A stretch of 64,000 nt of DNA from Pseudarthrobacter psychrotolerans (GTDB lineage Bacteria > Actinomycetota > Actinomycetes > Actinomycetales > Micrococcaceae): positions 4,464,001-4,528,000 of the forward strand of contig NZ_CP047898.1 of NCBI RefSeq assembly GCF_009911795.1. Reading direction: 5' to 3'. A program made the translations under genes and the position numbers. This document shows, piece by piece, positions 17,054 to 25,572 of this stretch. The notes under the pieces are model-generated. The model worked only from the letters and a program-made list of their open reading frames with translations. It did not search any database and was not told the origin of the DNA. How positions within the stretch are numbered: position 1 is the first letter of the stretch; every line of letters begins with the position of its first letter.

Positions 17054-17887
17054 ATGGTGCATTCAGTTGAATTTGGATCCGGTACTCCCATTTTGATGAT
17101 CCATGGGTTTTGCGTCGATCATCACCTGTTGCTGGGACTCGATCCAGTATTCGCCCTGCAAGGACAGTGGAGACGCGTTTATGTTGACCTTCCGGGCATG
17201 GGCCAGTCCCCGGCAGGGCCCGAGATTGACAGCGCAGATGCCGTCGCGGAAGCCGTTGTCTCCTTCGCCCGGACAACTTTCGGAGACGAAAAATTCGCGG
17301 TCCTGGGCAATTCATTTGGTGGGATGATCGCCCGGCACGTTGTGGCTGAATTTGGCGACCAGGTCCTGGGCCTCGCGCTCCTTTGCCCGGTGGCAGTGGC
17401 CGAGTACGGGGCACGAACTGTGCCGGCCCAAACTGTCTTGCAAAAGGACCAGAGCCTGTTGGCGTCCTTAGACCCCGAGGATGCTGCGGACTATGAGGAA
17501 ATGGCAGTGGTCCACTCTACGGAGAACTGGGTCCGGTTCCGCGAATCCGTACTGCCCGGCTTACGGGCCTTTGACCAGGCCGCCATCCAACGTATTTCGA
17601 GCAGGTATGCCCTGGGTCGAGAACCTGAGCATCGATCCCCGAAGTTCCAGGGACCAACCGTGATTATTACGGGACGACAAGACCACGTGGTGGGGTTTGA
17701 GGACCAGATCGCGCTGTCCGGCAACTACGTGCAATCCACGTTTGCGGTTCTCGACCGGGCCGGCCACAACGCACATCTTGATCAGCCGGGGCTCACTGGT
17801 GCCCTCCTCGGCGAGTGGCTTGTCCGCATGGAGGATGGGATGCGAGGCGACCTCTCCGGCCTCGATGCTTCTTTACATTCCGCCTGA
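17054..17887 (+). CDS. Alpha/beta hydrolase
   Basis: A 277-residue alpha/beta-hydrolase. HGFCVDHH forms the oxyanion region, LGNSFGGMIA the nucleophile elbow, IITGRQDHVVGFED the acid and AGHNAHLDQP the catalytic histidine. There is no signal peptide, so it acts in the cytoplasm. It lies 13 bp after a small membrane protein gene on the same strand. The lid region (residues about 125-190) is typical of C-C hydrolase or proline iminopeptidase relatives; the substrate is unknown. Confidence 0.85.
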   Translation: MVHSVEFGSGTPILMIHGFCVDHHLLLGLDPVFALQGQWRRVYVDLPGMGQSPAGPEIDSADAVAEAVVSFARTTFGDEKFAVLGNSFGGMIARHVVAEFGDQVLGLALLCPVAVAEYGARTVPAQTVLQKDQSLLASLDPEDAADYEEMAVVHSTENWVRFRESVLPGLRAFDQAAIQRISSRYALGREPEHRSPKFQGPTVIITGRQDHVVGFEDQIALSGNYVQSTFAVLDRAGHNAHLDQPGLTGALLGEWLVRMEDGMRGDLSGLDASLHSA

Positions 17888-17901
17888 TTATCGCCAGGCC
17901 C

Positions 17902-18150
17902 CTAATGGCGGACCTTCCTGACTTTCAGGCTGCGTCTTTTCGCCGGAGTTCCAGTGGTCTGGTCCGCGATCCGGCGGAGGCGGCGCCAGCGCATGCCGGT
18001 GCGGAGGTGAGCCTGGTCCGTGGGATGCGCTGAATGTACCGGCCTCGATCCACTCCTACGGTGCCGAGACCGGAGAATAACGACAAGCGTCACGCCCAGC
18101 CAGGCGAACGCTACCCCGATAACGAGGAAAACCGCAGGGATCGTGTCCAT
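17902..18150 (-). CDS. Small single-span membrane protein, 82 aa
   Basis: Starting at ATG 18150, the first 26 residues are one membrane helix (TIPAVFLVIGVAFAWLGVTL) and the remainder is strongly basic (SRHRRSGSRPV; RWRRLRR; KRRSLKVRKVRH), indicating a cytoplasmic tail that could contact nucleic acid or acidic lipid. It shares orientation with the DUF2306 gene 77 bp upstream. No recognised family; the basic tail could also be a chance frame. Confidence 0.4.
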   Translation of the reverse strand: MDTIPAVFLVIGVAFAWLGVTLVVILRSRHRRSGSRPVHSAHPTDQAHLRTGMRWRRLRRIADQTTGTPAKRRSLKVRKVRH

Positions 18151-18227
18151 GATTAAGTTTAGATCCCCATCCGTAAGCGCACTTACTAATTCTGGCGCTT
18201 CCGACTTCCGTCGGCTTCCGGCCGGGC

Positions 18228-18923
18228 CTAAGCCAGCCGGACGGAAGGGCGAGGCGTTCGTGCGGGTCCTTGGACGCGCCGGTGGATGAAGTATTCGGCC
18301 ACCGCCAGGCTGAGGACCCATGATGCGCCTATCAGTAAGGCCCGGGTCAGCTCGTCCACCGGTCCCACCAGGAGAATCCAGGGAATGGTGACCACAACGA
18401 TCGTTCCTTGGGCAATGCCGATGGCGTACGCCCGGGACATCCACTCGCTGTGCCGGACGTAGTTCCTTCGCCGCACCGCGATGAATCCCAGAATGATGAA
18501 TGCCACCATGGCGGACCCGAACACCAATCGAAGGATGAGGAGAAGCGGCCCGTCCAGGGGCGGGAGGTCGTAGAAAACCGCCATCCACAAACCCGACAGG
18601 GCGGCGAGCAGGCCGGTAGGGGCAAGAATGCGCCCGGCGATTTTGTGCCAGCTTGCCCTACCGCGCTTGCCCCGCCGAAGCGAGGGAACGAACTGAAACG
18701 CCCCCAGCACCAGGTACACCGTGACGGTGGGGATGTGGATCAGTACGGGCGCCGGCGAATCGAAGAACCGCGCATTATCCGGCCTTACCTGACCTCCCGT
18801 CAGATCGGTCAGGCGCACTGCCCCGGCGATGATCGGGACGAGGCTGAGCAGGATCAGGGCGGCCGGAACAAGCCACCGGGTCCGGGGGGTTTGACGGGCA
18901 CGGGGAATGGTTGCAGTTTTCAT
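18228..18923 (-). CDS. DUF2306-family integral membrane protein
   Basis: A 231-residue protein with about six transmembrane helices (for example WLVPAALILLSLVPIIAGAV and IAQGTIVVVTIPWILLVG). The HIPTVTVYLVLGAFQFVPSL and RHSEWMSRAYAIGIAQG blocks, with histidines placed near helix ends, are characteristic of DUF2306 proteins, which may bind haem or metal; their function is unknown. ATG 18923 is followed by a basic N-terminus. The 266 bp between this gene and the permease at 19190 carry both promoters and no other gene. Confidence 0.8.
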   Translation of the reverse strand: MKTATIPRARQTPRTRWLVPAALILLSLVPIIAGAVRLTDLTGGQVRPDNARFFDSPAPVLIHIPTVTVYLVLGAFQFVPSLRRGKRGRASWHKIAGRILAPTGLLAALSGLWMAVFYDLPPLDGPLLLILRLVFGSAMVAFIILGFIAVRRRNYVRHSEWMSRAYAIGIAQGTIVVVTIPWILLVGPVDELTRALLIGASWVLSLAVAEYFIHRRVQGPARTPRPSVRLA

Positions 18924-19189
18924 GAGTTTGCTCTCTGGTCTGTGCGCTGGCGCACTCGCCGGGTTTGGATCAGTCCCAGGAACCCCAGAGTCCCTTCATA
19001 AGCACATTACGGTCGGTATATGGCCCAAGCTACTGGACGTACTACCAGGAAGCGATAGGCGAGAGGGTCCTGCGCCAGACGGCTTCCACGGAACAGGCTG
19101 TCCGCGATAACGCCGGAGTAACGGCCCGTGCGCAACAGGGCAGCGGTTATTAGCAGGGTGGTTCGTTCCGCGAGGCATAGAATCCGTTC

Positions 19190-20389
19190 ATGCGACTGGC
19201 GATCATTGGAGCGGTTCTGCTGGTGGCCGGCGCCGTGGCGGTGGCCACCGGGACACTGCCCTTCGCCGATCTGGCGGCCCTTGTTGACCGGGTGGCTCCG
19301 ATCCTGCTGTTCGTCGTCGCCATGACCGTGGTGACGGAGCTGGCCAGTGAGGCCGGAGTCTTCCTGTGGACCGCCCGCCGGCTCCGGAATTGGGGCCGTG
19401 GACGCAGCGTCTCCCTGTGGCTGTTCCTGGCGTTGTTCGCAACGCTGAGTACGGTGTTCCTGTCCCTGGACACAACGGCCGTGCTGCTGACCCCGGTGGT
19501 GGTCAGCGTGACGCGGCAGGCCGGGCTGCCGGTGCTGCCTTTCGCTTTGACTACTGTGTGGCTGGCCAACACGGCCAGCCTGCTGTTGCCTATTTCCAAT
19601 TTGACCAACCTTCTGGCCCAGCACAGCCTCGGCGGTATCAGTCCGGCCGGGTTCGCGGCCCTGATGTGGGCACCGTCCCTGGCGGCCATTCTCGTGCCGC
19701 TGGTGTTTATCGGCATCGTCTTCCGCCGCGACCTTGGCAAGCGCTATTCGCGGGTCCCGGTGGGGCAGATCAGGCCGGATCAGCCGGCCGGGGCCGGAAG
19801 GATGCCTGCGCCCGCTGACCGGGTTCTGCTCGGGGCCAGTGCCATCGTGCTGGGATTCTTGTTGCCGGCATTGGTGTCCGGGGTCCCGGTGTGGATCCCT
19901 GCCGTGGTTGCCGCCGTTGTGCTGGGCGTAGTGTTCGCCGTTCGGCGGCCCCGGGTACTTACGGTGACGCTGATTCCTTGGTCCTTGCTGCTGTTTGCCT
20001 CGGGCCTCTTTCTGTTGATGGAAACGGCCAGGAATCTGGGCGCTCCTGTCCTGCTGAGTCAGCTGGCCGGGCAAGGCCAGGGTTTCGGGGATCTTGTCCG
20101 GCTGGCCGCGACGGGCGCGGCCGGTTCCAATGTGCTGAACAACTTGCCCGCCTACCTCCTGGCCGAACCACTGGCGGAGACGCCGCAGCGGATGGCGGCC
20201 TTGCTGATCGGAGTCAATGCCGGTCCGCTCATCACCCCGTGGGCGTCCCTGGCCACTCTCCTCTGGCATGACCGGCTCGTGCGGATGAATGTCCTGATCA
20301 CTTGGAAGGGCTACGCGATCTTCGGGCTGATGGTCGCGCCCCTGACGGTGTTCGCCGCGGCGGCGGCACTGGCCGCCACCGGACAGTGA
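19190..20389 (+). CDS. SLC13/ArsB-like membrane permease
   Basis: A 399-residue permease with about ten hydrophobic helices. Conserved features are the first-half signature FLSLDTTAVLLTPVVVSVTR, the re-entrant region NTASLLLPISNLTNLLA and, in the second half, GSNVLNNLPAYLLAEP and INPLITPW-like GVNAGPLITPWASLATLLW. This inverted-repeat layout is that of the ion transporter superfamily that includes ArsB, CitM and NhaD. No arsenic resistance genes are nearby, so the substrate, an anion or Na+/H+, is undetermined. The N-terminus is compact, as in short ArsB-type forms. Confidence 0.82.
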   Translation: MRLAIIGAVLLVAGAVAVATGTLPFADLAALVDRVAPILLFVVAMTVVTELASEAGVFLWTARRLRNWGRGRSVSLWLFLALFATLSTVFLSLDTTAVLLTPVVVSVTRQAGLPVLPFALTTVWLANTASLLLPISNLTNLLAQHSLGGISPAGFAALMWAPSLAAILVPLVFIGIVFRRDLGKRYSRVPVGQIRPDQPAGAGRMPAPADRVLLGASAIVLGFLLPALVSGVPVWIPAVVAAVVLGVVFAVRRPRVLTVTLIPWSLLLFASGLFLLMETARNLGAPVLLSQLAGQGQGFGDLVRLAATGAAGSNVLNNLPAYLLAEPLAETPQRMAALLIGVNAGPLITPWASLATLLWHDRLVRMNVLITWKGYAIFGLMVAPLTVFAAAAALAATGQ

Positions 20390-20513
20390 GCCGTTCAGCA
20401 GGTGCCGGAACGGACCCATCGCGGGGCCCCATCGCCGGGTGCGAAGAATCAGGACAGAATGTAGGACAGGCCGGCCGGAAGGCCCGGCGCCCCTCAGCAG
20501 AAGGATGTGCTTC

Positions 20514-21173
20514 ATGCTCAGCCTGCAGGACATCGACAATATTGTCCTCAATGGAGGCATCGTGGTGGACGCGGCCGGGGAGAAAATCGGCTCCGTGGAG
20601 CAGGTCTTCACCAGCGGCGATTCCGGGGACGCGGTCTTCGTCACCGTGCGGACTGGCCTGTTCGGCATGTCGGAATCCTTTGCCCCGCTCTCCGGGGCGA
20701 GCATCGAGGAATCGGTAATCCGGGTGGCCTTCGCCAAGGACACGGTAAAGAACGCCCCCCGCATCGACAGCGACCGCGGCTCGATCACGGAGACGCAGGA
20801 GCAGGAACTCTATGGCTACTACGGGCTCGACGCCGGCACCTCCAGTGAAGGATCCGCAACGGCAATAAGCCCGAATGGCGAGGCATCGGAGGCCGCAGGC
20901 AAGACTGTGCCGACGCAAACGACGGCCCAAGCCAAGGGCTACAAAGAACGGGTCCAAGGCGCCGGAGCATCGGTCGACGGGCAGAGGCCCCCACACCCGG
21001 TGCCGCATGGCGGCCCCCGCCGCCGCGCCCGCATCTGCATAAGCATGTGCCCCCGCACCCGCATCCAGGTCCTCACCCGCCGCACCGGCTACCGCCCCCT
21101 CCGCCGGGACCCGGTCCCGGTCAATAGTCGCGGCCCTTGCACCGCGGCCCCTGCACAACGGACCTTCGCATAA
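20514..21173 (+). CDS. PRC-barrel domain protein with low-complexity tail
   Basis: The N-terminal 85 residues form a PRC-barrel (DAAGEKIGSVEQVFTSGDSG; VTVRTGLFGMSESFAPL), then ITETQEQELYGYYGLD. AGAAGGA precedes ATG 20514. From about residue 145 the frame turns into Pro/Arg-rich sequence (GGPRRRARICIS) unlike the usual acidic or conserved C-terminus of such stress-associated proteins. Another frame across 21040-21125 reads as a Pro/His/Gly-rich tail and ends at about 21125, so a frameshift near 20960-21040 is possible. The protein is soluble and probably stress-related by family; the role is unknown. Confidence 0.65.
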   Translation: MLSLQDIDNIVLNGGIVVDAAGEKIGSVEQVFTSGDSGDAVFVTVRTGLFGMSESFAPLSGASIEESVIRVAFAKDTVKNAPRIDSDRGSITETQEQELYGYYGLDAGTSSEGSATAISPNGEASEAAGKTVPTQTTAQAKGYKERVQGAGASVDGQRPPHPVPHGGPRRRARICISMCPRTRIQVLTRRTGYRPLRRDPVPVNSRGPCTAAPAQRTFA

Positions 21174-21309
21174 GCTGTTGTCAGTGTGCGGCAGCGAGCC
21201 TATGCTGTGGCCACGGCCCCACTCGGGGACCGTCCAGGATCCTCCCTCACTGGGTGCCAGGCACACGCTGGGATGCCCGCGTCCTGGACATCACGAGACA
21301 GGAAAGACC

Positions 21310-21630
21310 ATGGCCAAATATCTGTTTGAAGCGAATTACGTGGGCGAGGGAATCAAGGGGCTCATGCGTGAAGGCGGCACCAAGCGGCGTGACGCGCTGG
21401 TGGACGCCCTCAAGTCCGTGGGGGGCTCCCTCGAGTGTTTCTACTACGCATTCGGGGACACCGACGTCCTGGGCGTCTTTGATGTGCCGGACCCGGCGGG
21501 CGCTGCGGCCCTTTCGCTGATGATCAATTCGACGGGCAGCGTGAACGTGCGCCTGAAGCCGCTCCTGACTGTGGAAGACATCGACGAAGCGGCCAAGAAG
21601 ACACCCTCCTACCGGGCCCCGGGGCAATAG
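21310..21630 (+). CDS. GYD-domain protein
   Basis: A 106-residue ferredoxin-like alpha/beta barrel protein of the GYD family: MAKYLFEANYVGEGIKGLMR, then FYYAFGDTDVLGVFDVPD and the C-terminal LLTVEDIDEAAKK. AGGAAAG is well placed before ATG 21310. Proteins of this kind are small cytoplasmic dimers of unknown function. A strong hairpin terminator follows at 21658-21694. Confidence 0.85.
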   Translation: MAKYLFEANYVGEGIKGLMREGGTKRRDALVDALKSVGGSLECFYYAFGDTDVLGVFDVPDPAGAAALSLMINSTGSVNVRLKPLLTVEDIDEAAKKTPSYRAPGQ

Positions 21631-21657
21631 GGTCCGGCTGAACGGGGTCACCCGGCC

Positions 21658-21694
21658 GGCGCCCCGCCGTCGGGAATTACGACGGCGGGGCGCC
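21658..21694. terminator. Strong hairpin terminator (GGAATTA-loop type)
   Basis: GGCGCCCCGCCGTCG (21658-21672) pairs perfectly with CGACGGCGGGGCGCC (21680-21694) around loop GGAATTA. It separates the GYD gene from minus-strand sequence and should stop transcription both ways. It shares its stem core and loop with the hairpin at 5795-5821. Confidence 0.8.
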
Positions 21695-21715
21695 GGTTGG
21701 GTTCCGAATGTCGCC

Positions 21716-21812
21716 TCAGGTGTACATGAGTGAGCCGGGCGTGGTGAGTATTTCGCCGGTTTCCAGCAAGGTCTTCAGGCCGGAGAGGATCAGCGGCCAG
21801 CCGCCGTAGAGC
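21716..21812 (-). pseudogene. 3' stub of an SRPBCC (AHSA1-like) gene
   Basis: About 32 codons read LYGGWPLILSGLKTLLETGE and then a terminal LTTPGSLMYT, matching the last residues of the fusion gene at 22943-23698 with a few substitutions. Similarity ends abruptly near 21812. It is the first of three copies of this 3' end in the window. Confidence 0.85.
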
Positions 21813-21860
21813 GCACTGCACCTGGACTGTGTGATCGTTGCCTGCCTACGCGGCCGGATC

Positions 21861-22754
21861 CTATTCCGTGTCCGGTTCCCTCGGCTGTTTGTGTTTATGG
21901 TGCAGCGCGTAGCTGTCGAAGACCGCTGACGACGTCGTCCCCTGATGGCCGAATTTCCCGCGGAGGACCTCTGCGAGATGGTCCAGCGACGCATGGAGCA
22001 TCCGTCCGGCAAACTGGAGGTCGGGGTTTTCGCTGCGTTCGGCGTCTGACGCCAACCCGTGGGCATAGGCAACCGTGGCAGGCAAGGAACCCCTCTGCTC
22101 GACTTCGTGGAAGTAATAGGTCTCGTGGAAGGACAGCAAATCTATGCTGACGGATGCCACGTTTCTGGCCAGTGATTCGAGAAGTCCGGCGGCATGCCGC
22201 GGATCCAGCGATGCCACACCCTCAGGACCTGCGGCTTCCCTGAACAGGTTTAGCTCATGGGCAAGTGCACGTCGGCGGCTGAGGGCCGGATACATTTGCA
22301 GGATCCAGGAGACCGTGGCGGTCAGCAAACCGAAACCGGTGACAGCCTGGAAGGCCGCGACCAGTCGGAGCAGCGGATAGGCCGCCACAATGTCGCCGTA
22401 CCCCACGGTGGAAAGAGTCACCAGCGAGATGTAGAGCGCTTCAGCGAAGTCGGCCTCCTGTGGCACCCCGTCGCCGTAGACGAAACCATCCGTCAAATGG
22501 GGCAGGTACAGCAGGGCCCACCCGATAACTGCGAGCCCCGCCCAGGCGCCGATGACAGCAGCCATTGCCAAAGGCGCGGCGATAGTGGAGGCCCGGCCTC
22601 TTAGCCTTCTCGTGAGCAGCCAGAGTCCCCGCATGATGGCCCGGCTTACAGGACCCGAACCATGCGGATAGAGGAGCGTGCGAAAGACGTCGGCGAGCAT
22701 CAGCAGAATCAGCCCGGCTCCCAAAACCGTCCAGAGCACATCCCCGACGTCCAT
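21861..22754 (-). CDS. Two-TM potassium channel protein
   Basis: A 297-residue ion channel subunit. The N-terminal half holds several hydrophobic segments, the pore helix ALYISLVTLS and the K+ selectivity filter TVGYGD (residues about 120-125), followed by the inner helix AFQAVTGFGLLTATVSWIL. The C-terminal 150 residues are cytoplasmic and mostly helical (LSRRRALAHELNLF onward), with no RCK/TrkA-N domain visible. It should form a tetrameric K+-selective channel. No partner gene is adjacent. Confidence 0.88.
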   Translation of the reverse strand: MDVGDVLWTVLGAGLILLMLADVFRTLLYPHGSGPVSRAIMRGLWLLTRRLRGRASTIAAPLAMAAVIGAWAGLAVIGWALLYLPHLTDGFVYGDGVPQEADFAEALYISLVTLSTVGYGDIVAAYPLLRLVAAFQAVTGFGLLTATVSWILQMYPALSRRRALAHELNLFREAAGPEGVASLDPRHAAGLLESLARNVASVSIDLLSFHETYYFHEVEQRGSLPATVAYAHGLASDAERSENPDLQFAGRMLHASLDHLAEVLRGKFGHQGTTSSAVFDSYALHHKHKQPREPDTE

Positions 22755-22890
22755 GCCTCATCTTAGAGCCGGGGATCCTTCGTGCTGAAGGACGTGCAGC
22801 GGCACCTCCGTCGGTTATCCAAGCAAATCGCGGGTACGGTGGCCAGAAAATATCGAGCGATGCCCTGGCTCGTTAGCCGACATGGCCCGC

Positions 22891-23320
22891 TGCCGGCGCA
22901 GGGGAGTGCGACGCCGGCACTGGGCTTTGCTGGGCCTGCGCCTCAGGTGTACATGAGGGAGCCGGGGGTGGTGAGTTTTTCGCCGGTTTCCAGCCAGGTC
23001 TTGAGGCCGGAGAGGATCATCGGCCAGCCGCCGTAGAGCTGGTCGTTGGCGCCTTCGCGGAGCTGGTCGTGCGTGACGGTGAGGTGGCAGGAATCGCCCA
23101 CCGGTTCGATTTCCCAGGTGACGCGGGAGGTGCCTTCGGCTTTGACGTCGTCGTCCCAGAGGGCGCGCATGGTCTGGACGAGTTTGCGCGGGGGATCGAC
23201 CTCGATGTTTTCGCCTTCGCCCAGAACCATGCCGTTGGCCTTGGGGTTGTGCATCTCGTAGTGGCCGCCCGGTGTCCAGTCCGCGGTGTGTGTGTTGCCG
23301 AACTGGTATTTGCTGCGGAT
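22891..23320. repeat. ~430 bp direct repeat, copy 1 (SRPBCC gene 3' part)
   Basis: This segment and 32259-32687 are nearly identical in the same orientation, differing at only a handful of positions (for example 22898, 23201, 23291 and one base of a G run at 22967-22971). The two copies are 9.37 kb apart. Confidence 0.9.
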
Positions 23321-23698
23321 GTCGCTGGTGGTGATGGCTTCCCAGAGGCGTTCCGGGGTGGTCTTGATGTAGATTTCGAAGATCTTTTCCATGGGACTTT
23401 CCAATCTGGTTTTGAGGTCGCTGAGGGCAGCGGCCCATGGTTGTGCGTATTTGCTGACCCAGCGGTCGTGGACCAGGCGGATGGGCACCGGATTGAGGAA
23501 GTGCAGTTTCTCCCGGCCCCGGCGGCGGGTGACCACCAGGCCGGCTTCCTCCAGTTGTTTGAGGTGTTTCATGACGCCGTAGCGGGTCATCTCGAAGCGG
23601 GCCTCGAGTGCGTGCAGGGTCTGCCCGTCCTCCCGGAAGAGCTCATCGAGCAGGTCCCGGCGGGTGGGGTCGGCGAGGGCCTTGAATACGGCGTCCAC
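22943..23698 (-). CDS. ArsR-type HTH / SRPBCC (AHSA1) fusion protein
   Basis: A 251-residue fusion. The first ~100 residues are an ArsR-like winged helix (AVFKALADPTRRDLLDELF; ARFEMTRYGVMKHLKQLEEA; VTRRRGREKLHFLNPVPI). The remainder is an SRPBCC/AHSA1 domain (IYIKTTPERLWEAITTSDIR; YEMHNPKANGMVLGEGENIE; QLYGGWPMILSGLKTWLETG). GTG 23698 is the most likely start; longer frames read through the promoter. A perfect palindrome lies just upstream at 23712-23727. The combination suggests a one-component regulator whose hydrophobic-pocket domain senses a small molecule. The last ~140 codons are duplicated at 32.3-32.7 kb. Confidence 0.85.
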   Translation of the reverse strand: MDAVFKALADPTRRDLLDELFREDGQTLHALEARFEMTRYGVMKHLKQLEEAGLVVTRRRGREKLHFLNPVPIRLVHDRWVSKYAQPWAAALSDLKTRLESPMEKIFEIYIKTTPERLWEAITTSDIRSKYQFGNTHTADWTPGGHYEMHNPKANGMVLGEGENIEVDPPRKLVQTMRALWDDDVKAEGTSRVTWEIEPVGDSCHLTVTHDQLREGANDQLYGGWPMILSGLKTWLETGEKLTTPGSLMYT

Positions 23699-23711
23699 CG
23701 TTCCAGAATAG

Positions 23712-23727
23712 GTGACTGATTGGTCAC
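23712..23727. promoter_or_regulatory. Palindromic operator for the ArsR-SRPBCC regulator
   Basis: GTGAC-TGATTG-GTCAC is a perfect 5+5 inverted repeat placed 14-29 bp upstream of the regulator start codon. Position and symmetry fit ArsR-family autoregulation. Confidence 0.55.
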
Positions 23728-24060
23728 ATGTCAATGGATTGCAAAGACAGAAGCCCGCGGGTCTTGCCGTCCTGATACGCGTCCTCGATGCCTTCGGCGC
23801 CAGGCCACGCCGCGGCCTTGAAGGTCGGCTCATCAGCTCTGGCTGGGGTTTCGTCTGCGCCCGGGTCCGGCGGCCAAGCACACCTGTATCCTGAGAATGC
23901 AGGTTGAATGGCTCCAGCGGCCATCAACCAAACGCGGTTCGCGGCCGGATGACGGTCCGGAATCTTGGGCCGTCGCCTTCCACGTCGTGGAATCGCCGCC
24001 GCAATCGTCAGCCGCCGATCGGCCCCCGCACTCTTGGAATGGATCCTTATCACTACCGAC

Positions 24061-25239
24061 ATGCCAGCTCCCGTGGGAATCCCGACGCCGGTCCTCAAGC
24101 CCGCGCGCACAGCCGCGGTGGATGATCCCGCCGTCGTGACCTGGGTCGAGGCGGGTGTCAGCATGACCGCGCGGTGGCGTTCGGCGAACGGCAGGCCGGC
24201 GCCGACGCGCGTCGAAGTGGTCACCGACTCCCTCACGGCGGATGAGGCGAACCGGATGGCCTCACAGGGGATCGCGATGCTCTGGCACGGTGACTTCCAC
24301 AACGCGCGGCAGATCCTCAACGCCATGGACCGGCGGGTAAGTGCCGGAAAGAAAAAGTTCGCAGGAACTCCGGCCGATGGGTTCTATCGGCATCGCCAGT
24401 CCCGCTCGCATCGTGCACGCATTCTCGGCCTGCTGCTGATTCCTCTTGATCCGGGCCCTGTGGTGCCGCTGCGCCGCGCACCGGATATCCGGGAGGCCGC
24501 CGCTGAAGCGTACGGCGATATCGGTGAATCTTCCGTTGTGTCCCTGCACGAGCTTGTCGGCGCCATCGGTGCCCACGAGTGGCGACGCAATGGCGTCTAC
24601 GTCGATGCACTGCAGGGCCGCATCCACCCGCACTACGGCACGTTCTTCCCCACCCGGAGTGAGTACGTGGATCTCGTGGCCGCCGCGCCGCTGCCCTCTG
24701 ACACGCTGGCGTTCGACGTCGGAACCGGCACCGGGGTGCTCGCTGCCGTCCTGGCGCGCCGTGGCGTCCACCGCGTGGTAGCGACGGACAATGAACCGCG
24801 TGCCATCGCCTGCGCCGGTGAGAATTTCCGCAACCTCGGTGTCCAGGATCGTGCTGAGGCCGTCCTGACCGACATGTTCCCGCCCGGACGGGCCCCGCTC
24901 GTGGTGTGCAACCCGCCCTGGATTCCGGCCACGCCGCATTCCACCCTGGACAGCGCGGTCTACGATCCCGGGAGCAGGATGCTGTTCCGCTTCCTGCACG
25001 AACTCTCCGACCATCTGGAACCGGGCGGTGAGGGCTGGCTTGTCCTCTCCGACCTGGCCGAGCACCTTGGCCTGCGGTCGCGTGACGATCTGCTGGCCGC
25101 CATCGAGGCGGCTGGGCTGAAGGTCATTGAACGGCTCGACACCAAGCCGACGCATCCGAAGGCATCGGACCGCGACGATCCTCTGTTCGAGGCGCGCACG
25201 GCCGAGGTCACGTCCCTGTGGCGGCTTGTTCCCCGGTAG
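24061..25239 (+). CDS. SAM-dependent methyltransferase
   Basis: A ~392-residue class I methyltransferase. The N-terminal ~200 residues are an accessory domain (MLWHGDFHNARQILNAMDRR; HEWRRNGVYVDALQGRIHPH). The C-terminal half has motif I FDVGTGTGVLAAVLARRG, an acidic loop VVATDNEP and the catalytic-type motif VVCNPPWIPA, as in HemK/PrmC or RsmC-like N-methyltransferases acting on glutamine or a base amine. The start at ATG 24061 (MPAPVGIPTPV) is preferred over a 32-codon upstream extension. A truncated copy with an internal deletion lies at 61568-61764. Confidence 0.85.
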   Translation: MPAPVGIPTPVLKPARTAAVDDPAVVTWVEAGVSMTARWRSANGRPAPTRVEVVTDSLTADEANRMASQGIAMLWHGDFHNARQILNAMDRRVSAGKKKFAGTPADGFYRHRQSRSHRARILGLLLIPLDPGPVVPLRRAPDIREAAAEAYGDIGESSVVSLHELVGAIGAHEWRRNGVYVDALQGRIHPHYGTFFPTRSEYVDLVAAAPLPSDTLAFDVGTGTGVLAAVLARRGVHRVVATDNEPRAIACAGENFRNLGVQDRAEAVLTDMFPPGRAPLVVCNPPWIPATPHSTLDSAVYDPGSRMLFRFLHELSDHLEPGGEGWLVLSDLAEHLGLRSRDDLLAAIEAAGLKVIERLDTKPTHPKASDRDDPLFEARTAEVTSLWRLVPR

Positions 25240-25518
25240 CCACAGGCTTCTGAACGGCCCGCTTCTGAACGGGTTTCTCACCGAATTTCATTGCTGTGCC
25301 CGGGCGGCGGTGCGAAAATGGTCGGAGCAGCACAATTGAGCCGAAATGACCCATGGGACAGGACCTGACGCAGGGCGCTTTCCCCACGATCGGACCTCCG
25401 GCTCTTCTCGACAGCCCGGCACGATTGCCGGACACCTGGGCTTCGCCATCGCCGTGAGTCCAACGCCAAAGACGGCGCCATCCGTCGGTGGCGTGTGACC
25501 TCCATTGGAGGAACCAAA

Positions 25519-25572
25519 ATGCCGGTACGCCAGCTGATGCGCCACTTCACTTTGGAGGTGGGGCGAGCATGA
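25519..25572 (+). CDS. 17-aa leader peptide upstream of the MHS transporter
   Basis: ATG 25519 follows TTGGAGGAACC, the best ribosome-binding site in the area, and opens a 17-codon frame (MPVRQLMRHFTLEVGRA) whose TGA (25570-25572) overlaps the transporter ATG (25569) as ATGA. The last leader codons form the ribosome-binding site of the transporter (GGAGGTGGGG). This is the architecture of translational coupling. Whether the peptide itself matters or only its translation is unknown. Confidence 0.6.
   Translation: MPVRQLMRHFTLEVGRA

Noticed and set aside
17902..18588. A longer 228-codon minus-strand version of the small membrane protein at 17902-18150
   Set aside because: The extra N-terminal part is antisense-frame sequence of the DUF2182-unrelated DUF2306 gene and has no coding character; the start at 18150 is preferred.
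19007..20788. A 593-codon minus-strand open frame
   Set aside because: It is antisense to the permease and PRC-barrel genes, is full of Arg/His/Gln/Gly low-complexity sequence and matches no family; a typical high-GC shadow frame.
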